From Pirellulales bacterium (lineage in GTDB: Bacteria; Planctomycetota; Planctomycetia; Pirellulales; Thermoguttaceae): a stretch of DNA of 63,440 bases. Where the stretch lies: positions 1 to 63,440 of the forward strand of contig JAFGPV010000211.1 in assembly GCA_016936015.1 (NCBI GenBank), in the 5' to 3' direction. Below the pieces are notes generated by a model. It ran no database searches. It saw only the letters and a program-made list of their open reading frames with translations, and had not been told where the DNA came from. This document shows, in pieces, positions 8,958 through 17,821 of this stretch (position 1 is its first letter; each line of letters opens with the position of its first letter). A program made the translations under genes and the position numbers.

Positions 8958-9168
8958 TGTTGCTGCTCCACAAGGCGTTAGCGGATAAAACGTTAGAAGG
9001 TAACAATGAAGACCGGAAAGGTCAACCCCCGAATTGCAGCATCCCCCCTCTAACGGATGGAATGAAGGCAATCCAAAAAATCGAAGCCGGCAAGCATGGT
9101 TGTTACTCTCCGAAGGCCTTGAGAAAATATGAGGGGGACATCCTCGCTCGAAACACGGAGATCCATCC

Positions 9169-9461
9169 ATGAAAAAGAATGTCTCACGCAGGTAACTATT
9201 GAAAGCCGGACTGGCGGCGGGGACCGGGGCGACGCTTCTCGGATGGGGCGGACTGAAGAGAGCTAGGGCCGCGGAGACGGACGCCCGGCTCTGCGTGGCG
9301 GTGTGCAATCATTGGAGCTACATCGGCATCGGTTGGCAGTTGGGCATCGAATCCAACGTCCTCTCCGTCACCGACGCCATGGAAATCTTCGACCGGCCGC
9401 CTCACGCCAAGACCTGCATCAATCTCGACGCCCGGGCCTACGAGCTGATCGCTAGCCACTT
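9169..9461 (+). pseudogene. Broken Tat-exported protein gene (nonsense mutation and truncation)
   Basis: An ATG with GGAG eight bases upstream begins MKKNVSRR, then an in-frame TAA at 9193-9195, then LLKAGLAAGTGATLLGW and a further 75 residues in the same frame. SRR-stop-LLK is a twin-arginine motif whose fifth position has become a stop; a CAA to TAA change would explain it. The mature part (LCVAVCNHWSYIGIGWQLGI) recalls N-termini of large secreted planctomycete hydrolases, a weak resemblance only. The frame runs into REP-like sequence at about 9462, and the rest of the gene is absent. The RAYT element follows directly, suggesting insertion and deletion here. Confidence 0.75.
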
Positions 9462-9495
9462 GGGGTCAGAGTCATTTGGTCATCATTCATCATTT

Positions 9496-10537
9496 GGGGT
9501 CAGAGCGTCAGTAGTCAGTTAGGCTTTTATTACGCGGAGGGACATGGTAGAATCTGGTATGGCTCGGCCGCTTCGGATTCAATTTGCCGGTGCAATTTAC
9601 CATGTGATGTCCCGGGGCATCGAACGGCGGGCGATTGTCCGGGACGATGCCGACCGCCAGCGACGGCTCGATTGGCTGCGGCGAACCGTAGAAACGCACG
9701 GATGGCGGCTTCACGCCTTCGTGCTGATGAATAACCACGATCACCTGTTCGTGGAAACGCCCGAACCGAACCTGGCCGCCGGCATGCAGTATTACAACGG
9801 CAGCTATACGAGCTACTTCAACCGTCGTCATCGGCGGGTGGGACATCTGTTCCAAGGGCGATATCGCGGTCATTTGATCGACGAGGAAGGCTACTTTCTC
9901 GAGGTCAGCCGCTACCTGCACTTGAACCCCGTCCGGGCACGCCTGGTCCGAAGGCCCGAGGATTGGCCTTGGAGCAGCTTTGCGGGCTACCGCCAGGTTC
10001 GTCGCACATTGTCCTGGGTGACTTATCACCGTGTCCTGGGCGAGTTCGGAACCGATTCCTTGAAGGCGCGACGGGCATACGAACGATTCGTCCGTGCTGG
10101 GATCGACGATTTACCGTCCTCGCCGTTTACGGATGCCGTGGCCGGATTGATTGTCGGTTCGACTGAATTTGTCGCGCGAATCCGCGGACTACTGAAGGAT
10201 CGGCCGGAAGACCCAGCCCTGCCGCAGGTTCAACGGCTGAAACGTCGGCCCACGTTAGAGGAGATCGTGGCCACGGTTTCCTCGCACTTCGGGCAGTCCC
10301 AAGCCGGCTGGCCTTCCGGACGGCGCGTGGGAGACCTCCGCCGTGCAATGGCAGCACACCTGGCCCGTCGCATTTACGGATATCCGGCAACCGCCGTCGC
10401 CGCCGCCCTGGGTTACCGCGGCCATAGCAGCGTCCATTACGCCCTCCACATCGTCGAGAAGGAGGGCACCAACGTCAGAAAACTTCTGGCCGTGCTGGAA
10501 GAAAAGTTGTCTTACTGACAACTGACGCTCTGACCCC
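9496..10537. mobile_element. RAYT element bounded by inverted REP sequences
   Basis: A REP unit beginning GGGGTCAGAGCGTCAGT lies at 9496-9519 and its reverse complement (22 of 24 bases matching) at 10514-10537, enclosing one transposase gene. A partial extra unit (GGGGTCAGAG) is at 9462-9471. The same unit occurs as inverted pairs at 10762-10850 and 22936-23007. This is the classic arrangement of a REP-associated tyrosine transposase with its cognate repeats. The left end abuts a pseudogene; the right end forms the 3' end of lpxK. Confidence 0.85.
9544..10518 (+). CDS. REP-associated tyrosine transposase (Y1, IS200-like fold)
   Basis: 324 residues. The N-terminal Y1 transposase domain has YHVMSRGIERR, the HUH metal motif in LMNNHDHLFVET, and the catalytic Tyr in VSRYLHLNPVRA followed by DWPWSSFAGY. 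These enzymes cut and join single-stranded DNA at REP hairpins. The C-terminal 60 residues (LARRIYGYPATAVAAALGYRGHSS, split here as seen at about 275-300) resemble the DnaA domain IV helix-turn-helix found in some RAYTs. ATG start with GGAGG close upstream. The last seven bases overlap the 3' end of convergent lpxK. The gene looks intact, so it may still be active. Confidence 0.9.
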   Translation: MVESGMARPLRIQFAGAIYHVMSRGIERRAIVRDDADRQRRLDWLRRTVETHGWRLHAFVLMNNHDHLFVETPEPNLAAGMQYYNGSYTSYFNRRHRRVGHLFQGRYRGHLIDEEGYFLEVSRYLHLNPVRARLVRRPEDWPWSSFAGYRQVRRTLSWVTYHRVLGEFGTDSLKARRAYERFVRAGIDDLPSSPFTDAVAGLIVGSTEFVARIRGLLKDRPEDPALPQVQRLKRRPTLEEIVATVSSHFGQSQAGWPSGRRVGDLRRAMAAHLARRIYGYPATAVAAALGYRGHSSVHYALHIVEKEGTNVRKLLAVLEEKLSY

Positions 10538-11684
10538 ATTCCTGCAATCGTTCTTCAAAGCCTTTCTGCCCGGTCAGAAATTCCACGGCGATGCGCAACG
10601 CGTAGAGCGGTTTGTTGCCGAGTCGGGGGAGGCCGATTTTGACGAGATCTTTTTGGCTACATAAGACCGCGGTCACATCAAGATCCTCGGCCCAGCGGGC
10701 GAGTTCTTCAATGTCGGCGCGGTTGTACAAATGGTGATCGGGAAACACGCGAAAAGGAATTGGGGTCAGAGCGTCAGTAGTCAGTTGAGATCGGTTTCTT
10801 GATTTTATAAGGTCGACATCATGCTTACTGACTACTGACGCTCTGACCCCAATTTCAACTCTGACCCCAATTTCAATTTGTAACGTGTGCCGGAATCCTT
10901 GGGGGTTTCCCAGGCCGCAAAAGGCGGCGACGGGTCCTGGAGGCAGGGCATCCAAGGCAAGCCGCTCGCCGGAGGCGGAAATAAAGTCCAGCGGGGCGTG
11001 GCGGATCTCCGCCCAGAGGGCTTGGGGATTGAGCTCGGCCACCCGGCGGCGGATTACGTCGCGCTCGGGCGGCGGAAGCATGTCCGCCCGGGAGAGCAGA
11101 ACGGCGTCGGCCCGTTTCAGGCCGGAAAGCGGTTCGCGGAGCGTGCCGCGGGGAAAAACGTGTCCGTAGCCGAACGGGGCCAACGCGTCGAGCAGCACAA
11201 TATCGAAATCCCGGGCCAGGCGGCGATGCTGGAAACCGTCGTCGAGGATGATCAATTGCGTTTCCAGTTCTTCCACGGCCACCCGGGCGGCGGCCAACCG
11301 GTCGAGATTCTGCAAGTGGGGAACGTCGGGAAGCTGCTGTTCCAACTCCCGGGCCTCGTCGTTTAGTCCCCCTGCCTCCGCGCCATAACCCCGGCTGACG
11401 ATCGACACACGGATCCCTCGGGCGCGGAACCACCTCGCCAGCCAGGCCACCGTAGGCGTCTTGCCCGTCCCGCCCAGGGTGATATTGCCCACGCTGATCA
11501 CGGGCACGTCGGCCCGATGCACTTCGGCCCGGCCGCGGTCGTACCGCCGGTTCCGCCAGGAGACCGCCCAGGCGTAGGGCACTTCGGCCAGCCGCAGCCC
11601 CAGACGCCCCAGGGCGGCCGCCGCCCCCCGTTGCCGGCCGCTGACCAGATCATGGAAATCTGAGGGCGTATACATGATACGCAT
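10512..11684 (-). CDS. lpxK: Tetraacyldisaccharide 4'-kinase LpxK carrying REP-derived segments
   Basis: 390 residues against about 330-350 usual. LpxK phosphorylates the lipid A disaccharide precursor at the inner membrane, so its presence implies a lipid A outer membrane. Visible: the Walker A region GNITLGGTGKTPTVAWLA, SRGYG, ILDDGFQHRRLARD, LLDALAPFGYGHVFPRGTLREP, AFCGLGNPQGF and FRVFPDHHLYNRAD. Between the last two, about residues 268-309 are encoded by an inverted REP pair, in frame. The C-terminal WGQSVSCQ and the stop codon also come from REP sequence, the right end of the RAYT element. Start uncertain between two ATGs nine bases apart. Whether the enzyme is still active is unknown. 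Confidence 0.85.
   Translation of the reverse strand: MRIMYTPSDFHDLVSGRQRGAAAALGRLGLRLAEVPYAWAVSWRNRRYDRGRAEVHRADVPVISVGNITLGGTGKTPTVAWLARWFRARGIRVSIVSRGYGAEAGGLNDEARELEQQLPDVPHLQNLDRLAAARVAVEELETQLIILDDGFQHRRLARDFDIVLLDALAPFGYGHVFPRGTLREPLSGLKRADAVLLSRADMLPPPERDVIRRRVAELNPQALWAEIRHAPLDFISASGERLALDALPPGPVAAFCGLGNPQGFRHTLQIEIGVRVEIGVRASVVSKHDVDLIKSRNRSQLTTDALTPIPFRVFPDHHLYNRADIEELARWAEDLDVTAVLCSQKDLVKIGLPRLGNKPLYALRIAVEFLTGQKGFEERLQEWGQSVSCQ
10762..10850. repeat. REPIN inside lpxK
   Basis: Two REP units face each other: GGGGTCAGAGCGTCAGT... at 10762-10785 and its reverse complement at 10827-10850, with 41 bases between. A partial unit (CTCTGACCCC) follows at 10859-10868. The whole pair is read through in frame as part of lpxK. 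Same family as the ends of the RAYT element less than 0.3 kb away and as 22936-23007. Confidence 0.88.
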
Positions 11685-11761
11685 TCTTCTGTTGAATACG
11701 CCTGGTTGTTCTCATCCAAACGAAAAAGAGTCCGCTCTGTTTAAAAAAACGGGATGTTTCA

Positions 11762-13543
11762 CTATGCTCTTTTACTTTCTCCCTTGGAATCATATCTGGA
11801 CAATGCATTATCGATCAACTTGATCAAGCCGAATGAATCTGCCGGATAGCGAGTCTTCCATTCGTCCCTGACACGACGGAGTTCTTGGACCGTCCGTTCA
11901 AGAGCTTGACGGTCGGGCAGGCCGTCCCACGAAGCGTTTCGCTTCAACAGCGTCGCGTTCACGTCGAGCTCGGCCGCCAGCCGGTAGATTCGCGAAAAAA
12001 AAACGAGATCCTCGAACTGGCGGATGAGAAACTTGCGGTCCTGAGGATCGAGTGAGGCGCTGGCGGTTTTCACCTGCTCCAGGAGTTGCTCGGCGGAATG
12101 CTGGGCCGCCGCCTTTTCTGCAAGAATCGCTCTCGGCCCGGGCGTCCGATGCCCCACCGGCGTGGGCCAGCCCGCAAACGCCGCACTCCCTCGCTTTGCC
12201 GCGAGCATCTCGCTCGTCGGAAAGGGGGTGCCCGCGGGCAATGTCATGTACTCGTTCCAGCCCCACAACGGATAATGCCACGGGTCACGCACCACGGATT
12301 GCGCAGCGAAGTAGTTGCCGCCCATAAAGAAAATGCCTTGGTCCACCTCCTCGACCCTCAAAAACACGGGCACGAGCGACTCGGCTGAATTGCCGAATTG
12401 CTCAACGAGGAACTCCTTGGCGGCCTGCTCGCGCGTGACGCTCGGATCCCGCGCTCGCCGGCAGAAGAAATGGGCGTTCAATCTGCCTAACGTGTCGGTG
12501 CACGTTATCTGAAGGCTGCGGTTGGTGAAAGGAGGATACTCCTTCCGGTAGCGGGGGAGAATGTTGCCGTGCGGACTCCAAACGTCGTGGGCCGTGCTGA
12601 TGCGGCCGTTGACGCTTTCGACGCCCAACCGCCGGGCTTCTTCGAGATCTCGTTCATATTGCCTTAAAGCGCTCGTTGGAACGTAGTTCCGGCCCCAGTA
12701 TTCGCCGTTCAAGTCAAAATGAACGCAAACGCGGTTGGTCTTCGCCGCCTCGTGCAAATGCCGGTTGAAGGGAAGCGCCAAAGAGAAATCGCCGATGACG
12801 TTGTCGCCCGAGATGATGACGTCGGGCCGCCTCTTGGCCGCCGCGAAGATCGCTTGAAGCGTTTGCGTGTTGCCGGCCGCCGTGTGCAGGTCGAGCGTCA
12901 TCTCCCAGCCGTACTTGCGGCACGCCTTGTGGATGGTCGCCACCATGCGCTCGATGATCTCCGCCGTCGAAAGCGGTTGATGCGCGAGCCGGAAAATCTG
13001 CACGTTCGCGCACTCCATGATCCAGACCTCGATACCGTCGAGTTCGGGTGCCAGCGCGTGTAATTCTTCGAGTTGCCCCGCGATGAACGCGTATATGGCG
13101 TCGCCCGCCATGTCGGGCTCGCCGTGGCGGTTAAAGAGTTCAGGCGCAATCCGCCGCAATCGATCCAGATCCGGCATCATCAGACCCTGGTACACGTACC
13201 AAAACTCCATCCCCGCCTCGGAGGTCATCTTCGCCGAGCACCGCAGGCTTGTCTGGACCTGGAGTGCCATCTTACGCTCACCGGCGCCGAGGAATTCGGA
13301 CGGCCGCCCCGGATAGGTCCACGGAGTGGGCATTCCGCATATTTCCCCGTAACTCCAGTATACGAGCCGCTCCACCTCATGCGTCTTGGCGAACTCAATC
13401 ACGCGCCGCCAGTGGTTCTCGTTGCCAAAGTCCGTTGACAACGCTAACTTCAACTTCTTCGGGGGAGTCGATTCTTGCGGTTGGGCATGGACGGCGTACG
13501 AAATGAAAGGCAACCAAGTGAAAAGAACGACGACAGCTCGCAT
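11762..13543 (-). CDS. Secreted glycoside hydrolase-like protein
   Basis: 593 residues from the ATG at 13543, chosen because it begins a clean signal peptide (MRAVVVLFTWLPFISYAVHA) and has CAGGA nine bases upstream; the longer frame adds an unlikely N-terminus. The mature part suggests a TIM-barrel glycosidase-like protein: LVYWSYGEICGMPTPW, DLDRLRRIAPELF, LDGIEVWIMECA, DVIISGDNVIGDF, NGRISTAHDVWSPHGN, then a long helical C-terminal domain. Family not recognised with certainty; GH67-type proteins come to mind. The protein is probably periplasmic. It is separated from lpxK by about 80 bases, with no shared pathway evident. Confidence 0.6.
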   Translation of the reverse strand: MRAVVVLFTWLPFISYAVHAQPQESTPPKKLKLALSTDFGNENHWRRVIEFAKTHEVERLVYWSYGEICGMPTPWTYPGRPSEFLGAGERKMALQVQTSLRCSAKMTSEAGMEFWYVYQGLMMPDLDRLRRIAPELFNRHGEPDMAGDAIYAFIAGQLEELHALAPELDGIEVWIMECANVQIFRLAHQPLSTAEIIERMVATIHKACRKYGWEMTLDLHTAAGNTQTLQAIFAAAKRRPDVIISGDNVIGDFSLALPFNRHLHEAAKTNRVCVHFDLNGEYWGRNYVPTSALRQYERDLEEARRLGVESVNGRISTAHDVWSPHGNILPRYRKEYPPFTNRSLQITCTDTLGRLNAHFFCRRARDPSVTREQAAKEFLVEQFGNSAESLVPVFLRVEEVDQGIFFMGGNYFAAQSVVRDPWHYPLWGWNEYMTLPAGTPFPTSEMLAAKRGSAAFAGWPTPVGHRTPGPRAILAEKAAAQHSAEQLLEQVKTASASLDPQDRKFLIRQFEDLVFFSRIYRLAAELDVNATLLKRNASWDGLPDRQALERTVQELRRVRDEWKTRYPADSFGLIKLIDNALSRYDSKGESKRA

Positions 13544-13701
13544 GTTCGTTAGTCCTGAATTAGACGGGAGGCGGTTCCCAAAGGACATAAAAAAACGTTC
13601 CACCTCGGCTTGGAACGGTAGATGCGCATTTTAGTATGGGGAGCGGGATAGCGTCAAGTAACGCAATCACGACGTGTTAAAAGAAAAATGAATTCCCTCT
13701 C

Positions 13702-14046
13702 TTGCTGATACTGCTGATCTGCCTTCCGCTCCATTCCCCCTTTGCGCAAACTTGGCCGCCCCTCGACCAGATTGCCCGTAAGCCCGTTGACGATGAGGAT
13801 GATGACGTTTTTAGAGCAAGCTTAAAAGAACGCATGGATCCAATGGAAAACATGCGAAATTGCGTGGCCCCTAACCGTCGCCCCGGCAAAAGTGTCATCG
13901 AAAACTACGACGCGGCGATACCTTTGCTTGATGATCTTCTCAATCAATACCTCGCACGTTGGGAAGTGCAGTCAATTGATAGCATCGAAAATCCCTCTCT
14001 TCTAGGGGTGGCCAAAAAATTCCGTTGCAATCCTCAGTCAGCCTGA
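13702..14046 (+). CDS. Possible small secreted protein or gene remnant
   Basis: The frame opens at a TTG and reads MLILLICLPLHSPFAQ, a plausible signal peptide, followed by about 100 low-complexity acidic residues. An ATG at 13688 lies one frame away, so a single-base frameshift may have broken the original start. No family recognised. The region around it lacks other coding signs, so this may be a decayed gene. Confidence 0.25.
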   Translation: MLILLICLPLHSPFAQTWPPLDQIARKPVDDEDDDVFRASLKERMDPMENMRNCVAPNRRPGKSVIENYDAAIPLLDDLLNQYLARWEVQSIDSIENPSLLGVAKKFRCNPQSA

Positions 14047-14589
14047 TAAAATGTACAGGCGTATATATAGTGTTTGCCATAATCCACAAGCCCACTTCCC
14101 CCGCGTGGAAAATAGGTGCCCGGTTCCCCACCAACCGACGCCGCTAAATTCAAAAAGAGCTTCGCAGAAATTTTTCGTGGAAAATTTAATTATGTTGAGT
14201 AACACACCCCCAAATGTCGCCTTTCGCTCCCCCGAAAGTCACGTGGAGCGACCGCTGCTTTCGAGGAGCGAAAGACAACAAATGGGTAATCCTTCCGCAA
14301 CGGAAACCATCAGATCACCACCTGCCCCCCCCAATAAGGGACGGAAAATGCTAGGAATTGCCCAATCGACGATGCCGTTGACCAAAACGAAACCTGTTGT
14401 AGGGACTGCTCCCACCGCCCATCGTGCGGAAAAGAGAAAAATCAGCCCTCGACTTTCGACTCTCGACCTTCGACCCAAACATTGCCTTCCCGGCGTACAA
14501 CAATTCATCCACAACAATGCCCGCGCGACCACGCAAAATCCGGCACTCCGCGCCCCCTCGTTGTGTAAAAATTCATCGCGAAAATGAGC

Positions 14590-14700
14590 AACAATAAATG
14601 AAGAACTTGAGGCCGACGGACTTCGCACCCCTCGCCAACCACCCCCCGCCACTTCCCCCCCGAACCGTCAAAAACACCCTCCCCGTTGACCAACCGGAAG
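14590..14700 (-). repeat. G-rich dispersed element, copy 1
   Basis: Read on the minus strand it gives CCGGTTGGTCAACGGGGAGG, then GACGGTTCGGGGGGG, then GGCGGGGGGTGGTTGGC. A related copy in the opposite genome orientation lies at about 61353-61450 with the same order of blocks. It lies in a gene-free stretch. Function unknown; G-runs could form a quadruplex. Confidence 0.55.
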
Positions 14701-14855
14701 GATCGCGAAAACTCGGCTGGAAATCGGGCCCTCCCTTGATCTACAATTCTTGAGGATGCTTTACAATGTGGGGCAGGTTGCCAACCTGCCACATTTGCGG
14801 CAGATCGACAGTCCGCCCCGCATTCCGATAGGGAAACGTTATTGGAACCAACCCG

Positions 14856-16223
14856 ATGTCTCCAACGCCCATAAAAAAACAAGCGTTTATTGAGCCCTGC
14901 ATTGCCGATGAACCGTTCCACGGCCAGAAGACCGGCAAACCCGGCTGGAACAGCCGGGTTTGCGGTGGAACAACGATCATTGGCTGCATCGGCATCAATA
15001 GAAACCTCCCGGCAACGGCGATTCTCATTGTCTGTTTATCGGGAATGATTGGAACAACGGCACGTCTGGCCGCCGACCAGTCCGAGGAGGCCTACGAACG
15101 GGGGCAGGCCGCGCTCCGTCAGGGCAAACTGGACGAGGCCCTGGCTGCCTACGACGCGGCGTGCAAGCTCCGTCCCCGGGAGGCGAAGTTCGTCGGGATG
15201 CGGGCGGTTGTCCTCCTGAAGAAAGGCGACTACCCGCGAGGAATCGCCGGCTTGAAGGAGGCCATCCGCCTGCATCCCGGCGACGTCGGGCCGAAGTACC
15301 GGCCCCGGTCCGACAAGCCCCTTGCTCCCGAAGCGATCAAACACGGCCGGGAGCAGGTCCGCCGCATGATCCGCGACCGGCCCCCGATGGCGCAATACCC
15401 GAAGGAGGCCGGATTTCTGCGGACCTTCGCCGCCCGAAAGTTCGCCGGCGAGAGTCTGGGAACGCTGATCGACTGGGACCCTGCGCCGCCGCTCCACTCC
15501 GACGCCGAACACGTCGCCCCCACCGCCCACGAGCACGGCAACATCGTGTTGGAGTTGTACGGACCGCGCCGGAGGCAACGCTCCTTTGAGGAGCTTTGGG
15601 CCGGCGCAATCTACGAATTGCACAACATCAATTACTCGAAACACTACGTCGATTTCCACCGCCGGGCGGCCGCAGGGAACGTAACGCGCCGGCAGTTCGT
15701 CGCCGGAATCGTCAAGTACGAAGTGCTCGCCGCCCAGGAAACCCGGGCGTTCTACGCCGAGCTGTATCTCCCCTTCGTCGAAAAAAACAAACTTTCCACC
15801 GATCCGTCGCTCTGGTTCGCCGAGTGGTGGGAGCAGCCGGACGAGGCCCTGCACGGCCTGACCGACGAGAGCCAGTACCCCTGGAATCCCTACGGCCGGC
15901 AATACGATTGGATCAGCGTGAAGCGACTCTTCCGCCTGAAAGAGTATCGAAAAACGGTCACACTTCTGGAGCGGATGTGCTTGGAGTCGGAGGACTTTTT
16001 CGACCACGGCGACCACGCCCTGGTCCACCTCTGGCTGGGCCGTTGCCGGCTGCGGCTCGACGAGCCGAAAAAGGCCGTCGAGGAATTCAGCGCCTCCTTG
16101 CAACTCGATCCCCACGATCCCGAGACCTACCGCGCCCGGGCTACGGCCCAACGGAAGCTCGGCGAGAAGGAGAAAGCCGACGCCGATCTGAAACGGGCGG
16201 AGGCGCTGGAAAAAGAGGAATGA
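14856..16223 (+). CDS. TPR-repeat protein with N-terminal membrane anchor
   Basis: 455 residues as drawn. A hydrophobic stretch (LPATAILIVCLSGMIG, about residues 51-66) acts as signal or anchor, so the protein is probably periplasmic. TPR units follow (EEAYERGQAALRQGKLDEAL, then KAIRLHP-like), and another pair lies near the C-terminus (VEEFSASLQLDPHDPETYRARA). The middle (residues about 140-350) shows no recognised domain. The start is uncertain: a strong hairpin at 14935-14963 lies inside the first 40 codons, and an ATG near 15046 falls within the hydrophobic stretch. Function likely protein-protein interaction. Confidence 0.7.
   Translation: MSPTPIKKQAFIEPCIADEPFHGQKTGKPGWNSRVCGGTTIIGCIGINRNLPATAILIVCLSGMIGTTARLAADQSEEAYERGQAALRQGKLDEALAAYDAACKLRPREAKFVGMRAVVLLKKGDYPRGIAGLKEAIRLHPGDVGPKYRPRSDKPLAPEAIKHGREQVRRMIRDRPPMAQYPKEAGFLRTFAARKFAGESLGTLIDWDPAPPLHSDAEHVAPTAHEHGNIVLELYGPRRRQRSFEELWAGAIYELHNINYSKHYVDFHRRAAAGNVTRRQFVAGIVKYEVLAAQETRAFYAELYLPFVEKNKLSTDPSLWFAEWWEQPDEALHGLTDESQYPWNPYGRQYDWISVKRLFRLKEYRKTVTLLERMCLESEDFFDHGDHALVHLWLGRCRLRLDEPKKAVEEFSASLQLDPHDPETYRARATAQRKLGEKEKADADLKRAEALEKEE
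14935..14963. repeat. Perfect hairpin GCAAACCCGGCTG / CAGCCGGGTTTGC
   Basis: Thirteen-base perfect stem with a GAA loop. It lies inside the first codons of the TPR gene as drawn (GKPGWNSRV) or in its leader if translation starts later. No T-run follows, so it is not a clear terminator. It fits the general pattern of short palindromes in this genome. Confidence 0.7.
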
Positions 16224-16446
16224 AGGATGCGACTGCTTTGTTTGTGTAACTCTTTGTTTTCCAGGAACTTGTGGAAATATGCTAGAGTTATAAGAGGTCT
16301 GCGATTCTTTTCTGCGAGGCTCATGGCCCTTATCCTGACCCCCTTCCGGTGCCAGATAGTGGATCGGAGAGAGGGAACCGTGAAAAATAGCCTCTCCCGA
16401 TGGGAGAGATCACTTTTCTGTATCTTGTCTCGGAGGGGAAAACGTC

Positions 16447-17295
16447 ATGCGGATCGGCTCGAATTTATCGGGAGCGGATTTATCGGCCTTGGCGAATCTG
16501 AATCAAGTTTTTCAGCAGCTTACCGCGATCAGCGCGCAACTGAGCACCGGCCGGCGGATCAATCGGGGGTCGGACGATCCGGCAGGGCTGTTGGCCGTCG
16601 AGTCACTCCGGAGCGAACTGGCCTCGATGGAGCAGGCCTCGCGGAACGCCGCCCACGCCCAATCCTCCCTGGATAGGGCCGATGCGGGAATGGGGCAGTC
16701 GCTGGAGTTGCTGCGCACCATTCGCGGCAACGTGACGGCCGCGGCGGACGGGACCTTGACCGACGCGCAGCGGGCGGCCTTGCAGGCGGAGGTTGATGCC
16801 GCGCTGCAGGAAATCGACCGGATCGGAGCGAACACGAATTTTAACGGGCAAAAACTGCTCGACGGAGGCGCCTTGCAGTTCCAGATCTCTTCCGATCTGA
16901 GCGAGACCGTCTCGTTGCAGATGCCCGACGTCTCCGCGGTGGCTCTAGGAGGAGCAGCAGGCAACTTAAGCGACTTGGCCTCCGGGGGAACCGCCAATCT
17001 CGTAAACGGCGACCGGCAGCAGGCCCAGGCTATTCTCGATCAAGCCGAATCGCAACTCCTCGGTGCCCGGGTGGAAACCGCCGCTTTTGAAAAATATACT
17101 CTCGAATCCGCTTCGGCCAACCTGGATTCGATGCAGGTCCAACTCGCCTCGGCGGCAAGCGAAATCGGCGATACCGACTACGCCCAGGCTACTTCCGCAA
17201 TGGTCCGCACCCGGATCCTCGCCCAATCGCTCATCGGCGTCGTGAAATCCACGCTGGAAAACCGCAGTCTGGCGCTGGAATTGCTGAAGACGTAG
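16447..17295 (+). CDS. Flagellin
   Basis: 282 residues, a short flagellin. N-terminal helical D0/D1 region: NLNQVFQQLTAISAQLSTGRRINRGSDDPAGLLAVESLRSEL. C-terminal region: YTLESASANLDSMQVQLASAASEIGDTDYAQATSAMVRTRILAQ, ending NRSLALELLK. The variable central domain is only about 80 residues. It is exported by the flagellar type III machinery and polymerises into the filament. GGAGGGG stands nine bases before the ATG. No other flagellar gene is in the window. A CTCTCCCGATGGGAGAG palindrome lies 40 bases upstream. Confidence 0.93.
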   Translation: MRIGSNLSGADLSALANLNQVFQQLTAISAQLSTGRRINRGSDDPAGLLAVESLRSELASMEQASRNAAHAQSSLDRADAGMGQSLELLRTIRGNVTAAADGTLTDAQRAALQAEVDAALQEIDRIGANTNFNGQKLLDGGALQFQISSDLSETVSLQMPDVSAVALGGAAGNLSDLASGGTANLVNGDRQQAQAILDQAESQLLGARVETAAFEKYTLESASANLDSMQVQLASAASEIGDTDYAQATSAMVRTRILAQSLIGVVKSTLENRSLALELLKT

Positions 17296-17305
17296 AGTAA
17301 CTACC

Positions 17306-17710
17306 TCAACGTCGGCTGTGTGAAACCTTTAGATACGGCGCGTACTTCTTGTCTTCGCCCTGGATATGTTCGAGCCACCACTGCTTCAAAAAGAAAAGGA
17401 GATCCTGTCCCGTGATCGCCTCAGCGCGTTCATGCAGGGTGCGGGTCTTCTCGCGCATTTGATCGTGCAGCTTCTTGTGCTCCGCCAGACCGGGAAAGTC
17501 GTACGCCTGCATCACTTCCTCTTCGTGTTGGAAGTGGGTCAGCGTGTATTGAACGAGACAGTCGAGGACCGGCCGGACGGCCTGGGCGGGCGCGCCCTCT
17601 TGCAGGGCTGCGAACAAGTCATTGATACAGAAGATGATTTGCTTGTGCTCGGCGTCCAACGACGGCTCGCCCACCGAGTAGTAATCGTTCCAGGCAATGG
17701 AGGGAATCAT
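17306..17710 (-). CDS. Bacteriohemerythrin
   Basis: 134 residues, single hemerythrin domain. The di-iron ligands are all in place: His22 (DAEHKQ), His59 and Glu63 (HFQHEEE), His78 and His82 (EHKKLH), His115 and Asp120 (HIQGED). It binds O2 reversibly and can serve in oxygen sensing or delivery in the cytosol. It converges on flagellin with a ten-base gap and no terminator between them. The pairing of motility and O2-binding genes hints at aerotaxis, an inference only. Confidence 0.95.
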   Translation of the reverse strand: MIPSIAWNDYYSVGEPSLDAEHKQIIFCINDLFAALQEGAPAQAVRPVLDCLVQYTLTHFQHEEEVMQAYDFPGLAEHKKLHDQMREKTRTLHERAEAITGQDLLFFLKQWWLEHIQGEDKKYAPYLKVSHSRR

Positions 17711-17821
17711 CGGTTCTGCCTCCGGTTTTACGGTTGATCCTCCCTGCGTAAGTATAGGTCACAAGACGGGTACCCCGATCGGTCGTTGCCTCTTGGCGAC
17801 CCCGGAAGAGGGTATACATGA

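Larger units (their letters stand above)
13544..14855. other. 1.3-kb stretch without a convincing gene
   Basis: Between two genes running apart. It holds one weak open frame with a signal-peptide-like start (13702-14046, listed separately), a CGACTTTCGACTCTCGACC repeat near 14451 that recurs near 35913, a G-rich dispersed element on the minus strand (about 14590-14700), and a GGCAGGTTGCCAACCTGCC palindrome near 14773. It looks like decayed or repeat-accumulating DNA. Confidence 0.6.
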
